The position numbers were made by a program, and so were the translations under genes. Below are positions 16,683 through 24,040 of a stretch of DNA of 42,932 bases, piece after piece. The DNA lies in assembly GCA_049511715.1 (NCBI GenBank), contig JBEKXU010000027.1:1-42932 (forward strand). Direction: 5' to 3'. Numbering within the stretch: the first letter of the stretch is position 1; every line of letters starts with the position of its first letter. The notes beneath the pieces were generated by a model, which saw only the letters and a list, made by a program, of their open reading frames with translations, did not search any database and was not told where the DNA came from. The DNA is from JBEKHT01 sp049511715. Its GTDB lineage: Bacteria > Chloroflexota > Anaerolineae > Anaerolineales > RBG-16-64-43.

Positions 16683-16867
16683 GGAGGAACCAGTCCGAGC
16701 GCCCCCGCTCCGCGCCCGGTCGACCCTGTGACGGGACACCACCCGGTAATCCCTCCTCCGAAGCACCCCGGCGATCATTCGCGGACCCAGAGGCCAATGC
16801 CAATGCCCCGCGGCCCTCGGCTGGCCCCGGATTCGTTCCCCGTGATTTCAGATGAGTTCCCGGACCT

Positions 16868-18232
16868 CTACAAATCCGTCTCGGGGGGCCTGGGGAGGAC
16901 ATTCTTGTTCTCCCCGATTCCCAGTGGTTTCCACTTCGACTCGTCCTGATTGAGCCGATGCGGTTGTGCGCCCCTCCGATGGGTTTGCGCAAATCCTGGA
17001 GGCTCCAGCCCTATCGACTGGCCGTCCAGCAAGCCGGTGATCCCCTCCTGGCCCGGTTCCGGCCGCTTTTCCTGGCAATACCGGCATCCGGCGGGATCAT
17101 GCGGGTGGTACTCCAAGGGCTCCTCGTAGCTCGTCAGGTATCCCTCAAAGTTGCGCAAGACCACCTTGTGGTCCGACATGCTCAACAGATAGTTGGGCAT
17201 GAGAGGAATCTTGCCTCCTCCTCCAGGAGCATCAACCACGAACTGGGGGATGGCAAATCCGGAGGTATGTCCGCGCAAAGCCTCCATGATCTCGATCCCC
17301 TTGGCCACGGGAGTCCGGAAGTGCCCAGCGCCCCTGACCTCATCGCACTGATAGAGGTAGTAGGGCCGCACGCGGATGCGAACCAGGTCCTGCACCAACT
17401 GGCGTTGGATATGGGGGCAGTCGTTCACTCCGGCCAACAGGACCGACTGGTTACCCAGTGGCACGCCGGCCCGGGTCAACCGGTCCGTGGCCGCCGCGAG
17501 CTCAGCCGTAATCTCGTTGGGGTGATTGACATGGATATTCAGCCAGACGGGATGATAGCGCTGCAACATTTCGCAAAACTCTTCATCCACGCGCATGGGC
17601 ATGAACACCGGCACCCGGGTACCGATGCGGATAATCTCAATATGGGGGATCTGGCGCAGTCGGGCAATGATTTGCTCCAGCAACTTCGGCGCGAGCGTGA
17701 GCGGATCGCCACCCGAGAGAAGGACGTCCCGCACCTGAGGCGTCTTCTCCAGGTACTCGAACATGGCCTCGTAGTCCTGCCGCGAGAACTGCGCCGTTGG
17801 GTCCCCGACGATGCGCGACCGAGTGCAATAGCGGCAGTAGGAGGCGCACTGGGTAGTTACCAACATCAAGACGCGATCGGGATAGCGATGAACCAGGCCG
17901 GGCACAGGAGAATCACGGTCTTCCGCAAGAGAATCTTCCATCATGGCCGTGAAGGCGACCATCTCGGCCTCGGTCGGAATGACCTGGCGCCGGATGGGAT
18001 CGTCCGGATCCTGAGGGTCGACCAAGGAGATGAAATAGGGGGTGATGTCTACCCGAAACAACCCGCTACCGGAAAGCGCCTTGCGTTCCGTCTCTCGCAG
18101 GGGGAAAACCTGCTCCATTTCCTCCACGGTATTGAGGCGGTGGCTGAGCTGCCAGCGCCAGTCTGTCCACTTGTCCTCGGGCACCTCCGCATAAGCGGCC
18201 GCCCGGCGCGAGGGAAACACTCGCTTGCTCAT
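16868..18232 (-). CDS. kamA: L-lysine 2,3-aminomutase (KamA/AblA-type radical SAM enzyme)
   Basis: Protein of 454 aa. The radical-SAM cluster is CASYCRYC (Cys129, 133, 136), and the PLP lysine is Lys341 in DAPGGGGK. The two aspartates that hold the lysine side-chain amine in the clostridial enzyme are conserved as QCDEVRG (Asp297) and FVVDAPG (Asp334); glutamate 2,3-aminomutases replace them. The C-terminal AGCRYC zinc motif and ITGLLDGQSIGLEP tail resemble the Bacillus enzyme. It converts L-lysine to L-beta-lysine. No EF-P modifying ligase (EpmA) is nearby, and AblB is absent. ATP-grasp and GNAT genes follow instead. ATG 18232 has AGGTG upstream. Confidence 0.94.
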   Translation of the reverse strand: MSKRVFPSRRAAAYAEVPEDKWTDWRWQLSHRLNTVEEMEQVFPLRETERKALSGSGLFRVDITPYFISLVDPQDPDDPIRRQVIPTEAEMVAFTAMMEDSLAEDRDSPVPGLVHRYPDRVLMLVTTQCASYCRYCTRSRIVGDPTAQFSRQDYEAMFEYLEKTPQVRDVLLSGGDPLTLAPKLLEQIIARLRQIPHIEIIRIGTRVPVFMPMRVDEEFCEMLQRYHPVWLNIHVNHPNEITAELAAATDRLTRAGVPLGNQSVLLAGVNDCPHIQRQLVQDLVRIRVRPYYLYQCDEVRGAGHFRTPVAKGIEIMEALRGHTSGFAIPQFVVDAPGGGGKIPLMPNYLLSMSDHKVVLRNFEGYLTSYEEPLEYHPHDPAGCRYCQEKRPEPGQEGITGLLDGQSIGLEPPGFAQTHRRGAQPHRLNQDESKWKPLGIGENKNVLPRPPETDL

Positions 18233-18302
18233 CGCACCTGTCTCCCGGCCTCGGCCGCCGCAACCCGGGTGCACCGGAGCAGCCGGGCCCGCCCCATTCA
18301 GC

Positions 18303-18470
18303 CTAGCGAGTCGGAACGGGAGCCTCCGGGCTCATGTGAACAATCTCGGCAATCAATTGGGCTCTCAGCTTGGCATCCCGCGTCTCATTCAGCCGCTTGC
18401 GCAGTTCACTGACCTTCGCTCTGCGAGCACGACGCCGCCGCAGTTCTCGGTCTCTCTCGGTCTTCGGCAT
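18303..18470 (-). CDS. Small basic protein of 55 aa (DUF6800-like)
   Basis: The frame begins MPKTERDRELRRRRARRAKV and continues SELRKRLNETRDAKLRAQLIAEIVHMSP, with a stop at 18303. A perfect AGGAGG lies 4 nt before the ATG. The first half is highly charged (an Arg cluster), and the second half looks like an amphipathic helix. It resembles the short DUF6800 family (ERxREIRRRR start, xLxKI helix, SP end), but that match is from memory and not searched. It lies 70 bases upstream of kamA in the same direction, so it is probably the first gene of that transcript. A nucleic-acid-binding role is possible because of its charge. No function is established. Confidence 0.75.
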   Translation of the reverse strand: MPKTERDRELRRRRARRAKVSELRKRLNETRDAKLRAQLIAEIVHMSPEAPVPTR

Positions 18471-18516
18471 TCACCCTCCTGAAATGGACAGCGACCGCTC
18501 GGGTTGAAGAGGGCTA

Positions 18517-18522
18517 AGTATA
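18517..18522 (-). promoter_or_regulatory. Possible -10 box for the small-protein/kamA transcript
   Basis: The minus strand reads TATACT 46 bases before the ATG at 18470. No good -35 or TGn extension is seen, so support is weak. Confidence 0.3.
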
Positions 18523-18686
18523 TCCCCATTTCTCGGCCGACTGCACAATGGACCGGCTTTCTCCTGAGTCTGGCTCCGGCCCCCGAACCTGGGTCTGGCC
18601 GGTCCGGCGCCCGCGGGGGAAGGTACGGATCCTCGAGCCGATGCGCTGCCCGCTCTCTCTGAAAGAATCGGGGACCGGAGAGTCCT

Positions 18687-18695
18687 TGGTATAAT
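18687..18695 (+). promoter_or_regulatory. Extended -10 promoter for the MazG-to-ProRS gene run
   Basis: TGGTATAAT is a perfect TGn extended -10. Transcription should begin near 18700-18703, giving a leader of about 140 nt ahead of the ATG at 18841. No -35 box is evident. Confidence 0.55.
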
Positions 18696-18699
18696 CGCA

Positions 18700-18840
18700 A
18701 CCGAACCGCAGCCTTTCCTGCCGCCGACCCCTCGGGCCGAAGCGAGGGACTGGCAGGTCTGGTGGCGGCCCCTTCAATAACGGGCATGGATTGACCCGGC
18801 TCCTGAAGGCTCCAGGAGCCGGGTCGTTTTCGAGGATGCC
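18700..18840 (+). promoter_or_regulatory. Structured leader, candidate attenuator or cis-regulatory RNA
   Basis: Nested pairings are visible. An outer stem pairs CCTGCC (18717-18722) with GGCAGG (18752-18757). An inner stem pairs CCCTCG (18729-18734) with CGAGGG (18743-18748) across an asymmetric internal loop. A competing pairing of GCCGCC (18720-18725) with GGCGGC (18764-18769) is also possible. A terminator-like hairpin follows at 18793-18830. It ends 10 bases before the start codon, the layout of a transcription attenuator. It does not match the T-box, TPP, FMN, SAM, glycine or fluoride riboswitch motifs I know. The stretch 18471-18686 upstream otherwise shows only the weak minus-strand -10. 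Confidence 0.45.
18793..18830 (+). terminator. Intrinsic-terminator-like hairpin just before the MazG-like gene
   Basis: A perfect 13-bp stem, 18793-18805 with 18813-18825, and a 7-nt loop, followed by GTTTTC. The T-run is short (4). Because no gene lies upstream on this strand, it probably acts on the leader RNA. Confidence 0.6.
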
Positions 18841-19155
18841 ATGGATCTCAAACAACTCACCGCGGAGATGAACCAATTTGTGACGGCCAAAGGGTGGTAC
18901 CTGCCGGGATCGTCCCGGCCTCAAACACCGCGCAATCTGGCCAGCTCCTTGGTGATCGAAGCCGCCGAGGTCCTGGAGCATTTCCAGTGGGGCGATGAAC
19001 CCCGTCCGGGGATTGATGAGGAGCTCGCCGATGTGGCTCTCTACCTCCTGCAACTTGCCAGTGTCCTGAGAGTGGACCTGGAAAAGGCGATCCTGGCCAA
19101 GTTGGACCGCGATTACTCGCGCGCCTGGCCAACGGACACGGGAGCAGAGCGGTGA
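18841..19155 (+). CDS. MazG-like nucleotide pyrophosphohydrolase (dCTPase-type)
   Basis: Protein of 104 aa, a single all-alpha MazG-like domain. The metal-binding motifs are EAAEVLEHFQW (about 41-51) and EELADVALYLLQLA (60-73), the ExxE...ExxD layout of the RS21-C6/dCTP pyrophosphatase group. It would hydrolyse a non-canonical or excess nucleotide triphosphate to the monophosphate. The start follows GAGG by 6 nt. Its stop overlaps the GTG of the next gene by 4 bases (GTGA). It is the first gene of the run ending at 23916 and lies behind the leader hairpin. It is not a close relative of the MazG fusion at 24041. Confidence 0.88.
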   Translation: MDLKQLTAEMNQFVTAKGWYLPGSSRPQTPRNLASSLVIEAAEVLEHFQWGDEPRPGIDEELADVALYLLQLASVLRVDLEKAILAKLDRDYSRAWPTDTGAER

Positions 19156-19826
19156 GGACGCCGCAAGCCCCGGCGCCGGAAAGGTTCAGGATCCTGGCTG
19201 TCAGCGACGAGGTTTCAGACAGCTTGTACGGGGGACCGCTGAACCAGCTCGTGGGGCAGATCGACCTCGTTCTGGGCTGCGGAGATCTCCCGGCCGACTA
19301 CCTGGAGTTCCTGGTCAGCATGCTGAACGTGCCGTTGTACTACGTTTTCGGAAACCACGATGCCTCCGGTTGGTGGCGCGCCAATGGAACTCTGACTCTT
19401 GAGCCCCAAGGTTGCTTCCCCCTGGAGGGAAGGACGGCGAACTTTCGCAACATACTCCTGGCCGGGTTGGGGGGAAGCATCCGCTACGCCCCGGTCGCCC
19501 GCAACCAATTCACCCAGCGGGAGATGTGGTCCAAGACCCTCGCCTTGGCCCCCCGGCTATGGTTCAACCGCCTGCGCTATGGGCGATTCCTGGATATTTT
19601 TGTCTCGCATTCTCCTCCCCAAGGAATCCAGGACGGCCCAGACGCAGCCCATGTTGGCTTCGAGGCCTTCCGCTGGCTCCTCCGCTGGGCCCAGCCGCGT
19701 TGGCACCTGCACGGCCACACGACGCCCGTTCGGAACCGCCCGACGCCGCGGTCGAAGTTCGAATCGACCGAGGTGATCTTCGTGCCGCCCTACCAGTTGC
19801 TCGAATGGAAGACGGGGAATGACTGA
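19152..19826 (+). CDS. Calcineurin-like metallophosphoesterase with an altered first motif
   Basis: Protein of 224 aa. Motifs GCGDLPADY, GNHD, SHSPPQG and HLHGHTTP are the GD, GNHD, H and GHxH blocks of metallophosphoesterases. The first block, normally DxH, reads LAVSDEVSDSLYGG, so the usual histidine ligand is Glu. The change may alter metal choice. The enzyme likely cleaves a phosphodiester or phosphomonoester of unknown identity. The GTG start overlaps the MazG-like stop by 4 bases, and the stop overlaps the next gene by 8 bases. This indicates tight translational coupling. Confidence 0.85.
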   Translation: MRTPQAPAPERFRILAVSDEVSDSLYGGPLNQLVGQIDLVLGCGDLPADYLEFLVSMLNVPLYYVFGNHDASGWWRANGTLTLEPQGCFPLEGRTANFRNILLAGLGGSIRYAPVARNQFTQREMWSKTLALAPRLWFNRLRYGRFLDIFVSHSPPQGIQDGPDAAHVGFEAFRWLLRWAQPRWHLHGHTTPVRNRPTPRSKFESTEVIFVPPYQLLEWKTGND

Positions 19827-20688
19827 TCTGTGGGACCGTTCCCCGAGCGACTTCTTCAACGCGCGGCGCCGAGCGCTGTTGCAGCAGATCCTTGGATTCC
19901 TTCGCCGTCGCCCCAATCGCCTCCTGTCTTTTGAGGAGGTGCGGGAAAAACTGCACCTGGGTGGACCGATCTACCGAGGGGTCCAAACCGTCGTGGTAGC
20001 GAGCATCATCGGAAGCTTGAATCGCTACCACGATTTCGACCGCGCTTTTCTGCCTACCCAGTCCCACACTGCCGAGCGCTGGATGCGCGTCGACCGGGCT
20101 TGGTACCGCGAGGGAGCCCTGCCTCCCGTCCTGCTCTACAAGGTGGGGGAAGCCTACTTCGTTGTGGACGGAAACCACCGGGTCTCTGTGGCCCGCGAAC
20201 AGGGTCAGGAATTCATCGACGCCGAGGTGCGAGAATATCGGTCGCGGGTTCCCATTTCTCCGGAGATTCAACCCGAGGATCTGGAGCGGCTGGGGGCCGA
20301 AGTAGACTTTCTCGAGCGAACAGGGATCGATCGACTACTCCCGGGGGTCAAGGTCCAGGTAACGGTCCTGGGAGGACTGGAGCGCTTGTTGGAACACATT
20401 GCCGTGCATCGCTATTTCATGGGCCTGGAAGCCCGCCGGGAGGTGAGCGAGGCGGAGGCGCTGGTGCACTGGTACCGGACTCTTTACCTGCCAGTGGTCG
20501 AGGTGATCGAATCGAGCGACATCTTGAGCGCCTTCCCTGGCCGCACCCCTGCTGACCTCTACCTGTGGGTAATGGACCACCGGCACTACCTTCTCGAATC
20601 GGAAGAATTCAAGCACAGCGGTCCCGGCGAGGCCGCGCGGCACTTTGTGGAGCTGCTGGCCAAAGGGCGCCTGCACCGCCCGGATTAA
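19819..20688 (+). CDS. ParB/sulfiredoxin-fold-like protein of unknown function
   Basis: Protein of 289 aa. The segment AYFVVDGNHRVSVAREQG (about 112-129) matches the DGxHR core of the ParB N-terminal/sulfiredoxin fold, which in some members binds or hydrolyses nucleotides. The region before it is helical and basic (FFNARRRALLQQILGFLRRRPN). The C-terminal 130 residues include HWYRTLYLPVVEVIESS and LYLWVMDHRHYLLESEE. It resembles proteins annotated as DUF4032 or ParB-like in actinobacteria and Chloroflexi, some of which are linked to universal-stress domains. No parA or centromere-like sites are nearby, so a segregation role is unlikely. Confidence 0.68.
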   Translation: MTDLWDRSPSDFFNARRRALLQQILGFLRRRPNRLLSFEEVREKLHLGGPIYRGVQTVVVASIIGSLNRYHDFDRAFLPTQSHTAERWMRVDRAWYREGALPPVLLYKVGEAYFVVDGNHRVSVAREQGQEFIDAEVREYRSRVPISPEIQPEDLERLGAEVDFLERTGIDRLLPGVKVQVTVLGGLERLLEHIAVHRYFMGLEARREVSEAEALVHWYRTLYLPVVEVIESSDILSAFPGRTPADLYLWVMDHRHYLLESEEFKHSGPGEAARHFVELLAKGRLHRPD

Positions 20689-20738
20689 CGTTCGGCGCCG
20701 GAGCCACCGGCCACCGGTACCCTCCCCGGAGGGCAAGG

Positions 20739-21293
20739 ATGTTGGTCTCAGTCTTCGGGTCATCCCGTCCTGTCGAGGGCAGTCCTCTTTATGAGGAAGG
20801 CCGCCGCCTCGGGGTCCTTCTTGGGCAGCGAGGTTGGCAAGTGGCCACGGGCGGATACAATGGGTTAATGGCTGCGGTCAGCCAGGGCGTCGCCGAAGCC
20901 GGAGGCGCGGTGCTGGGGGTCACCTGCCAGCCCTTTACCCAAGCGGGTCTGCAGGCCAACCGCTGGGTGCAGAAGGAGATCCGCTTTTCGACTCTGGCGG
21001 AACGCTTGCACTTCCTGGTAAGCCAATGCGACGCCGCGGTTGCCCTGAGCGGAGGGATCGGCACTCTCAGCGAGGTCTCCCTGGCTTGGAGCCTGGTCCA
21101 ATCCAGGGAAATGCCAGCCCGGCCCCTCCTGCTTATCGGCCCCTCCTGGAGGACCGCCCTGCAGGCTTTCTTCCAGGCAACCGAAGGTCTGATCCGTCCG
21201 GAGGATCAGCTCCTGCTGACCCTCTGCCCCACCCCCGAGGAGGCCCTGGCGCAACTTGACCGCTATGCCACTCGGGCGGGGCGGTTTGCCTGA
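20739..21293 (+). CDS. LOG/TIGR00725-family nucleotide-binding protein
   Basis: Protein of 184 aa with a Rossmann-like fold. It begins MLVSVFGSSRPVEGSPLYEE, with VATGGYNGLMAAVSQG and the phosphate-binding block VALSGGIGTLSEV, the counterpart of PGGxGTxxE in LOG proteins. Known LOG members release cytokinin-like bases from nucleoside monophosphates. The TIGR00725 branch is uncharacterised and could be a nucleotide phosphoribohydrolase or a sensor. ATG 20739 follows GAGGGCAAGG. Its neighbours include a nucleotide pyrophosphatase, which would suit a nucleotide-clean-up theme. Confidence 0.8.
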   Translation: MLVSVFGSSRPVEGSPLYEEGRRLGVLLGQRGWQVATGGYNGLMAAVSQGVAEAGGAVLGVTCQPFTQAGLQANRWVQKEIRFSTLAERLHFLVSQCDAAVALSGGIGTLSEVSLAWSLVQSREMPARPLLLIGPSWRTALQAFFQATEGLIRPEDQLLLTLCPTPEEALAQLDRYATRAGRFA

Positions 21294-21313
21294 ACCCAAG
21301 GAGGTATGCAGCG

Positions 21314-22747
21314 ATGGCGGAAGAACGCCTACCCTCCCGATCGGAGGACTTTTCGGAATGGTACAACCAGGTCGTCCTGAAAGCCCAGTTGGCGGACTAC
21401 GCTCCGGTTCGAGGCTGCATGGTGGTGAGGCCGTACGGCTGGGCCCTGTGGGAGGCCATTCAGCAGGGGCTGGATCGCCGCTTTCGAGCGACCGGGCACC
21501 AGAACGCCGCCTTTCCCTTGTTTATTCCCAAGTCATTTCTGGAGCGGGAGCAGGAACATGTGGAGGGATTCTCCCCTGAGCTGGCCGTGGTTACCATTGC
21601 CGGCGGTGAAGAACTGGAGGAGCCTCTTGTCGTGCGGCCCACATCAGAGACTCTGATCGGCCACATGTACGCCAAGTGGATTAAATCCTATCGCGACCTG
21701 CCGGTCCTGATCAACCTGTGGAACAGCGCCGTGCGCTGGGAAAAGCGAACCCGGCTTTTCTTGCGGACCACCGAGTTCTACTGGCAGGAGGGGCACACAG
21801 CTCACGCCACCGCAGAAGAGGCAGAGGCCGAAGCCCGCCGGATGCTGGATGTGTATGCGGACTTTGCAATCAACGATGCGGCCGTCCCGGTGATCCAGGG
21901 CCAAAAAAGCGAGAGCGAGAAATTTGCAGGAGCCTTGCGATCCTACTCCCTGGAAGCCATCATGGGGGACGGCAAGGCGCTGCAGTCGGCGACTTCCCAC
22001 AACCTGGGAGAAAACTTTGCCCGCGCCTTTGGGATTCAGTACCTGGACGAGAACAACGTCCAACACTATTGCTGCACGACCTCTTGGGGCCTATCCACTC
22101 GGTTTATCGGGGCGATCATCATGGTTCACGGCGATGACCAGGGCCTGATTTTTCCTCCCAAGCTTGCCCCCTATCAGCTCGTGGTCGTGCCCATCTTCCA
22201 TGACGAGCAGGAACGCAGCAAGGTTCTTGGGCAGATCGACTCGCTGCGTGCCGAGTTGGGCGAGTACCGGGTCACCGTTGACCTGCGGGAGGGTCTCACC
22301 CCGGGATACAAGTTCAACGACTGGGAAATGCGGGGAGTGCCTCTGAGAGTGGAAGTGGGGCCGCGGGACGTGGAGCAGCATACAGTCCTGCTGGCCCGCA
22401 GGGACCACCCCGGCCGAGGCGGAAAATTCTCGGCTCCTCGGGATGGCCTCGCCTTGCGTGTAGGCGAGACGCTGGCCGATATCCAGGCCTCTCTGTATGA
22501 TCGGGCATTTCAATTCCGAAAAGCCCACACCTTCGACCCTCAGGACTTCGAGGAGTTTGCTCAGGCGGTTGAGTCTGGCTTCGCCTTTTCATGGTGGTGC
22601 GGACGGTCGCAATGCGAGCTTCAGATCAAGGACCGAACCAAAGCCACCGCACGCTGCATTCCCTTTGATCAGCCGGGCGGAACGGGATCCTGCATTTGCT
22701 GTGGAGAAAAGGCCGAAAAGAAGGCGGTCTTCGCCAGGGCGTACTAG
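21314..22747 (+). CDS. proS: Prolyl-tRNA synthetase, archaeal/eukaryotic-type
   Basis: Class II aminoacyl-tRNA synthetase of 477 aa, which charges tRNA-Pro. It shows the ProRS core (RGCMVVRPYGWALWEAIQ, VVRPTSETLIGHMY, RLFLRTTEFYWQEGHTAH, SHNLGENFARAFG). It lacks the bacterial INS editing domain. It ends in the C-terminal zinc-binding extension CGRSQCELQIKDRTKATARC then CICCGEKA, and a terminal tyrosine. These are traits of the short archaeal-type ProRS found in many bacteria. A strong AAGGAGGT lies 7 nt before the ATG. It is the only essential gene in this plus-strand run. Confidence 0.96.
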   Translation: MAEERLPSRSEDFSEWYNQVVLKAQLADYAPVRGCMVVRPYGWALWEAIQQGLDRRFRATGHQNAAFPLFIPKSFLEREQEHVEGFSPELAVVTIAGGEELEEPLVVRPTSETLIGHMYAKWIKSYRDLPVLINLWNSAVRWEKRTRLFLRTTEFYWQEGHTAHATAEEAEAEARRMLDVYADFAINDAAVPVIQGQKSESEKFAGALRSYSLEAIMGDGKALQSATSHNLGENFARAFGIQYLDENNVQHYCCTTSWGLSTRFIGAIIMVHGDDQGLIFPPKLAPYQLVVVPIFHDEQERSKVLGQIDSLRAELGEYRVTVDLREGLTPGYKFNDWEMRGVPLRVEVGPRDVEQHTVLLARRDHPGRGGKFSAPRDGLALRVGETLADIQASLYDRAFQFRKAHTFDPQDFEEFAQAVESGFAFSWWCGRSQCELQIKDRTKATARCIPFDQPGGTGSCICCGEKAEKKAVFARAY

Positions 22748-22777
22748 CCGTTGCGAGCCGTCGCAGCGTTTGGTCCC

Positions 22778-23581
22778 ATGCCCTCGCTCAACCTGACCCG
22801 TTGGCGCGAGGAGTGTCTTCAACTCGCCCGCCAAGTGGATCGGCCACAGGAATTTCAGTCTTCGTTGCGGGCCGCTTTCGCCTCCCATTCCCATCGCTCG
22901 CTGCGCCGGGGTCCTTCGCTCGCCGCCCAGGGAGCGTTGCCCTCCTGGAATGTCCCGGCCATTATGGTTCACGAGCTCGAGGCGGCCCTGGCTCCCGTCT
23001 TCCGTGAGCGGCAGACCCAATCCCTGGCGCTCGCCGATATGCTTTGGGAGAAAGGCTACTATGAAGAGAGGCTCCTGGCCGTCTTCATCCTTCAGGCGGC
23101 CGCAGAACCGGACCAAGCCCTCTTGCGAATCTCGAACTGGGCCCGATCTCAGGAAGATCCTCGCCTCATGAAGATCCTGGCCGAAAGGGGGATGGACCCC
23201 CTGCGCCGAAGGCTACCGGACCACCTGGAGGCCTTGGTGGCACAATGGATTGATGACGGGCAGGTTTCGGTCCGCCGCCTCGGCTGGACGGCGATTCGAA
23301 GCTGGCTGGAATCGGACCCGGATCGTGCGGCGGAGGTCGCCCTGCGCTACTGGCCATTGGCCTTGCGCGAGCGGGACCATGAGTGCCAGCTCGAGTCCCG
23401 CCAAGCGTTGGTGGCGTTTGCCCAAAGCCGGCCCTGGGAGGCCATGCGGCTGATTGAGGATTTGCCTGCCGGCGCAGTGATCTCCTCGCAACGCCTGTTA
23501 CGGGCCGCGCTTCCCTTGCTCCCACCCCAGGTGGCCGAGTTCTTGCGGACTACCCTAAACCGCCACCTGCACAGGGGCTAA
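22778..23581 (+). CDS. HEAT-repeat protein, possibly AlkD-like DNA alkylation repair
   Basis: Protein of 267 aa, predicted all-helical. Repeated pairs such as LALADMLWEKGYYEERLLAVFIL and RRLGWTAIRSWLESDPDRAAEV resemble the HEAT-like repeats of the AlkC/AlkD glycosylase superfamily. In those enzymes LWxxxxxExRxLA is a recurring motif. I cannot identify the catalytic Asp and aromatic residues with certainty, so it may be a non-enzymatic member. ATG 22778 was preferred to a TTG at 22751 that would lie four bases after the proS stop. It is probably in the same transcript as proS. Confidence 0.55.
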   Translation: MPSLNLTRWREECLQLARQVDRPQEFQSSLRAAFASHSHRSLRRGPSLAAQGALPSWNVPAIMVHELEAALAPVFRERQTQSLALADMLWEKGYYEERLLAVFILQAAAEPDQALLRISNWARSQEDPRLMKILAERGMDPLRRRLPDHLEALVAQWIDDGQVSVRRLGWTAIRSWLESDPDRAAEVALRYWPLALRERDHECQLESRQALVAFAQSRPWEAMRLIEDLPAGAVISSQRLLRAALPLLPPQVAEFLRTTLNRHLHRG

Positions 23582-23622
23582 CCCATGAAACGACCTTGCC
23601 GTCCCTCCCCCGGGCTGGCCTC

Positions 23623-23916
23623 ATGAGCACGGCCCACATCACGGCTTGCACTCTCCAGATCTCGCTCCCTGGCTGTTCTTCGCTCAAGCAAAAACGGGGA
23701 ATGGTCTTGCCTTTGATGGCTGCGCTGAGGCGGCAGTTCGGGCTCGCCATCGCAGAAATCGACGCTCAGGACCTGTGGGGCTCTGCTGTTCTGACCTGCC
23801 TAACCGTCAGCACGGAGAGCGCACAAAACCATCGCGTCTTTCAATCTGCCCTGCGCTGGATTGAGCACAACCGCCCGGACGTGGAGATCGAGCGTTGGTC
23901 TCTCGAGGAGCTCTAG
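23623..23916 (+). CDS. DUF503 family protein (YlxP-like)
   Basis: Protein of 97 aa. CSSLKQKRGMVLPLMAALRRQFGLAIAEIDAQDLWGSAVL is (in parts) the DUF503 signature: the LK-KR segment, then AEIDxQDLW. The family has a ferredoxin-like fold. YlxP is usually encoded in the nusA-infB-rbfA operon and is suspected to act near ribosome or translation functions. Here it closes the ProRS run instead. It converges with the MazG fusion gene over a 124-base gap that contains no clear terminator. Confidence 0.85.
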   Translation: MSTAHITACTLQISLPGCSSLKQKRGMVLPLMAALRRQFGLAIAEIDAQDLWGSAVLTCLTVSTESAQNHRVFQSALRWIEHNRPDVEIERWSLEEL

Positions 23917-24040
23917 GGTGACCTGCGGACCCGGATCGACTCTCCAGAGGGTTCGGGCTAATCCATAAAGGGCCGCGCGTTGGGCCCAAAAAGGGGCTTC
24001 CTCGGCACGAAGGAGAACGCGGCCCAGCTGGGCACGGTTC

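Noticed and set aside
16958..18412. 484-codon open frame on the plus strand opposite kamA
   Set aside because: It is the antisense of a clearly conserved enzyme, has no family resemblance, and arises from GC-rich codon bias.
18700..18830. T-box leader for the proS run
   Set aside because: No AGGGTGGNACCGCG motif, and the leader is too short for a stem I with a specifier loop.
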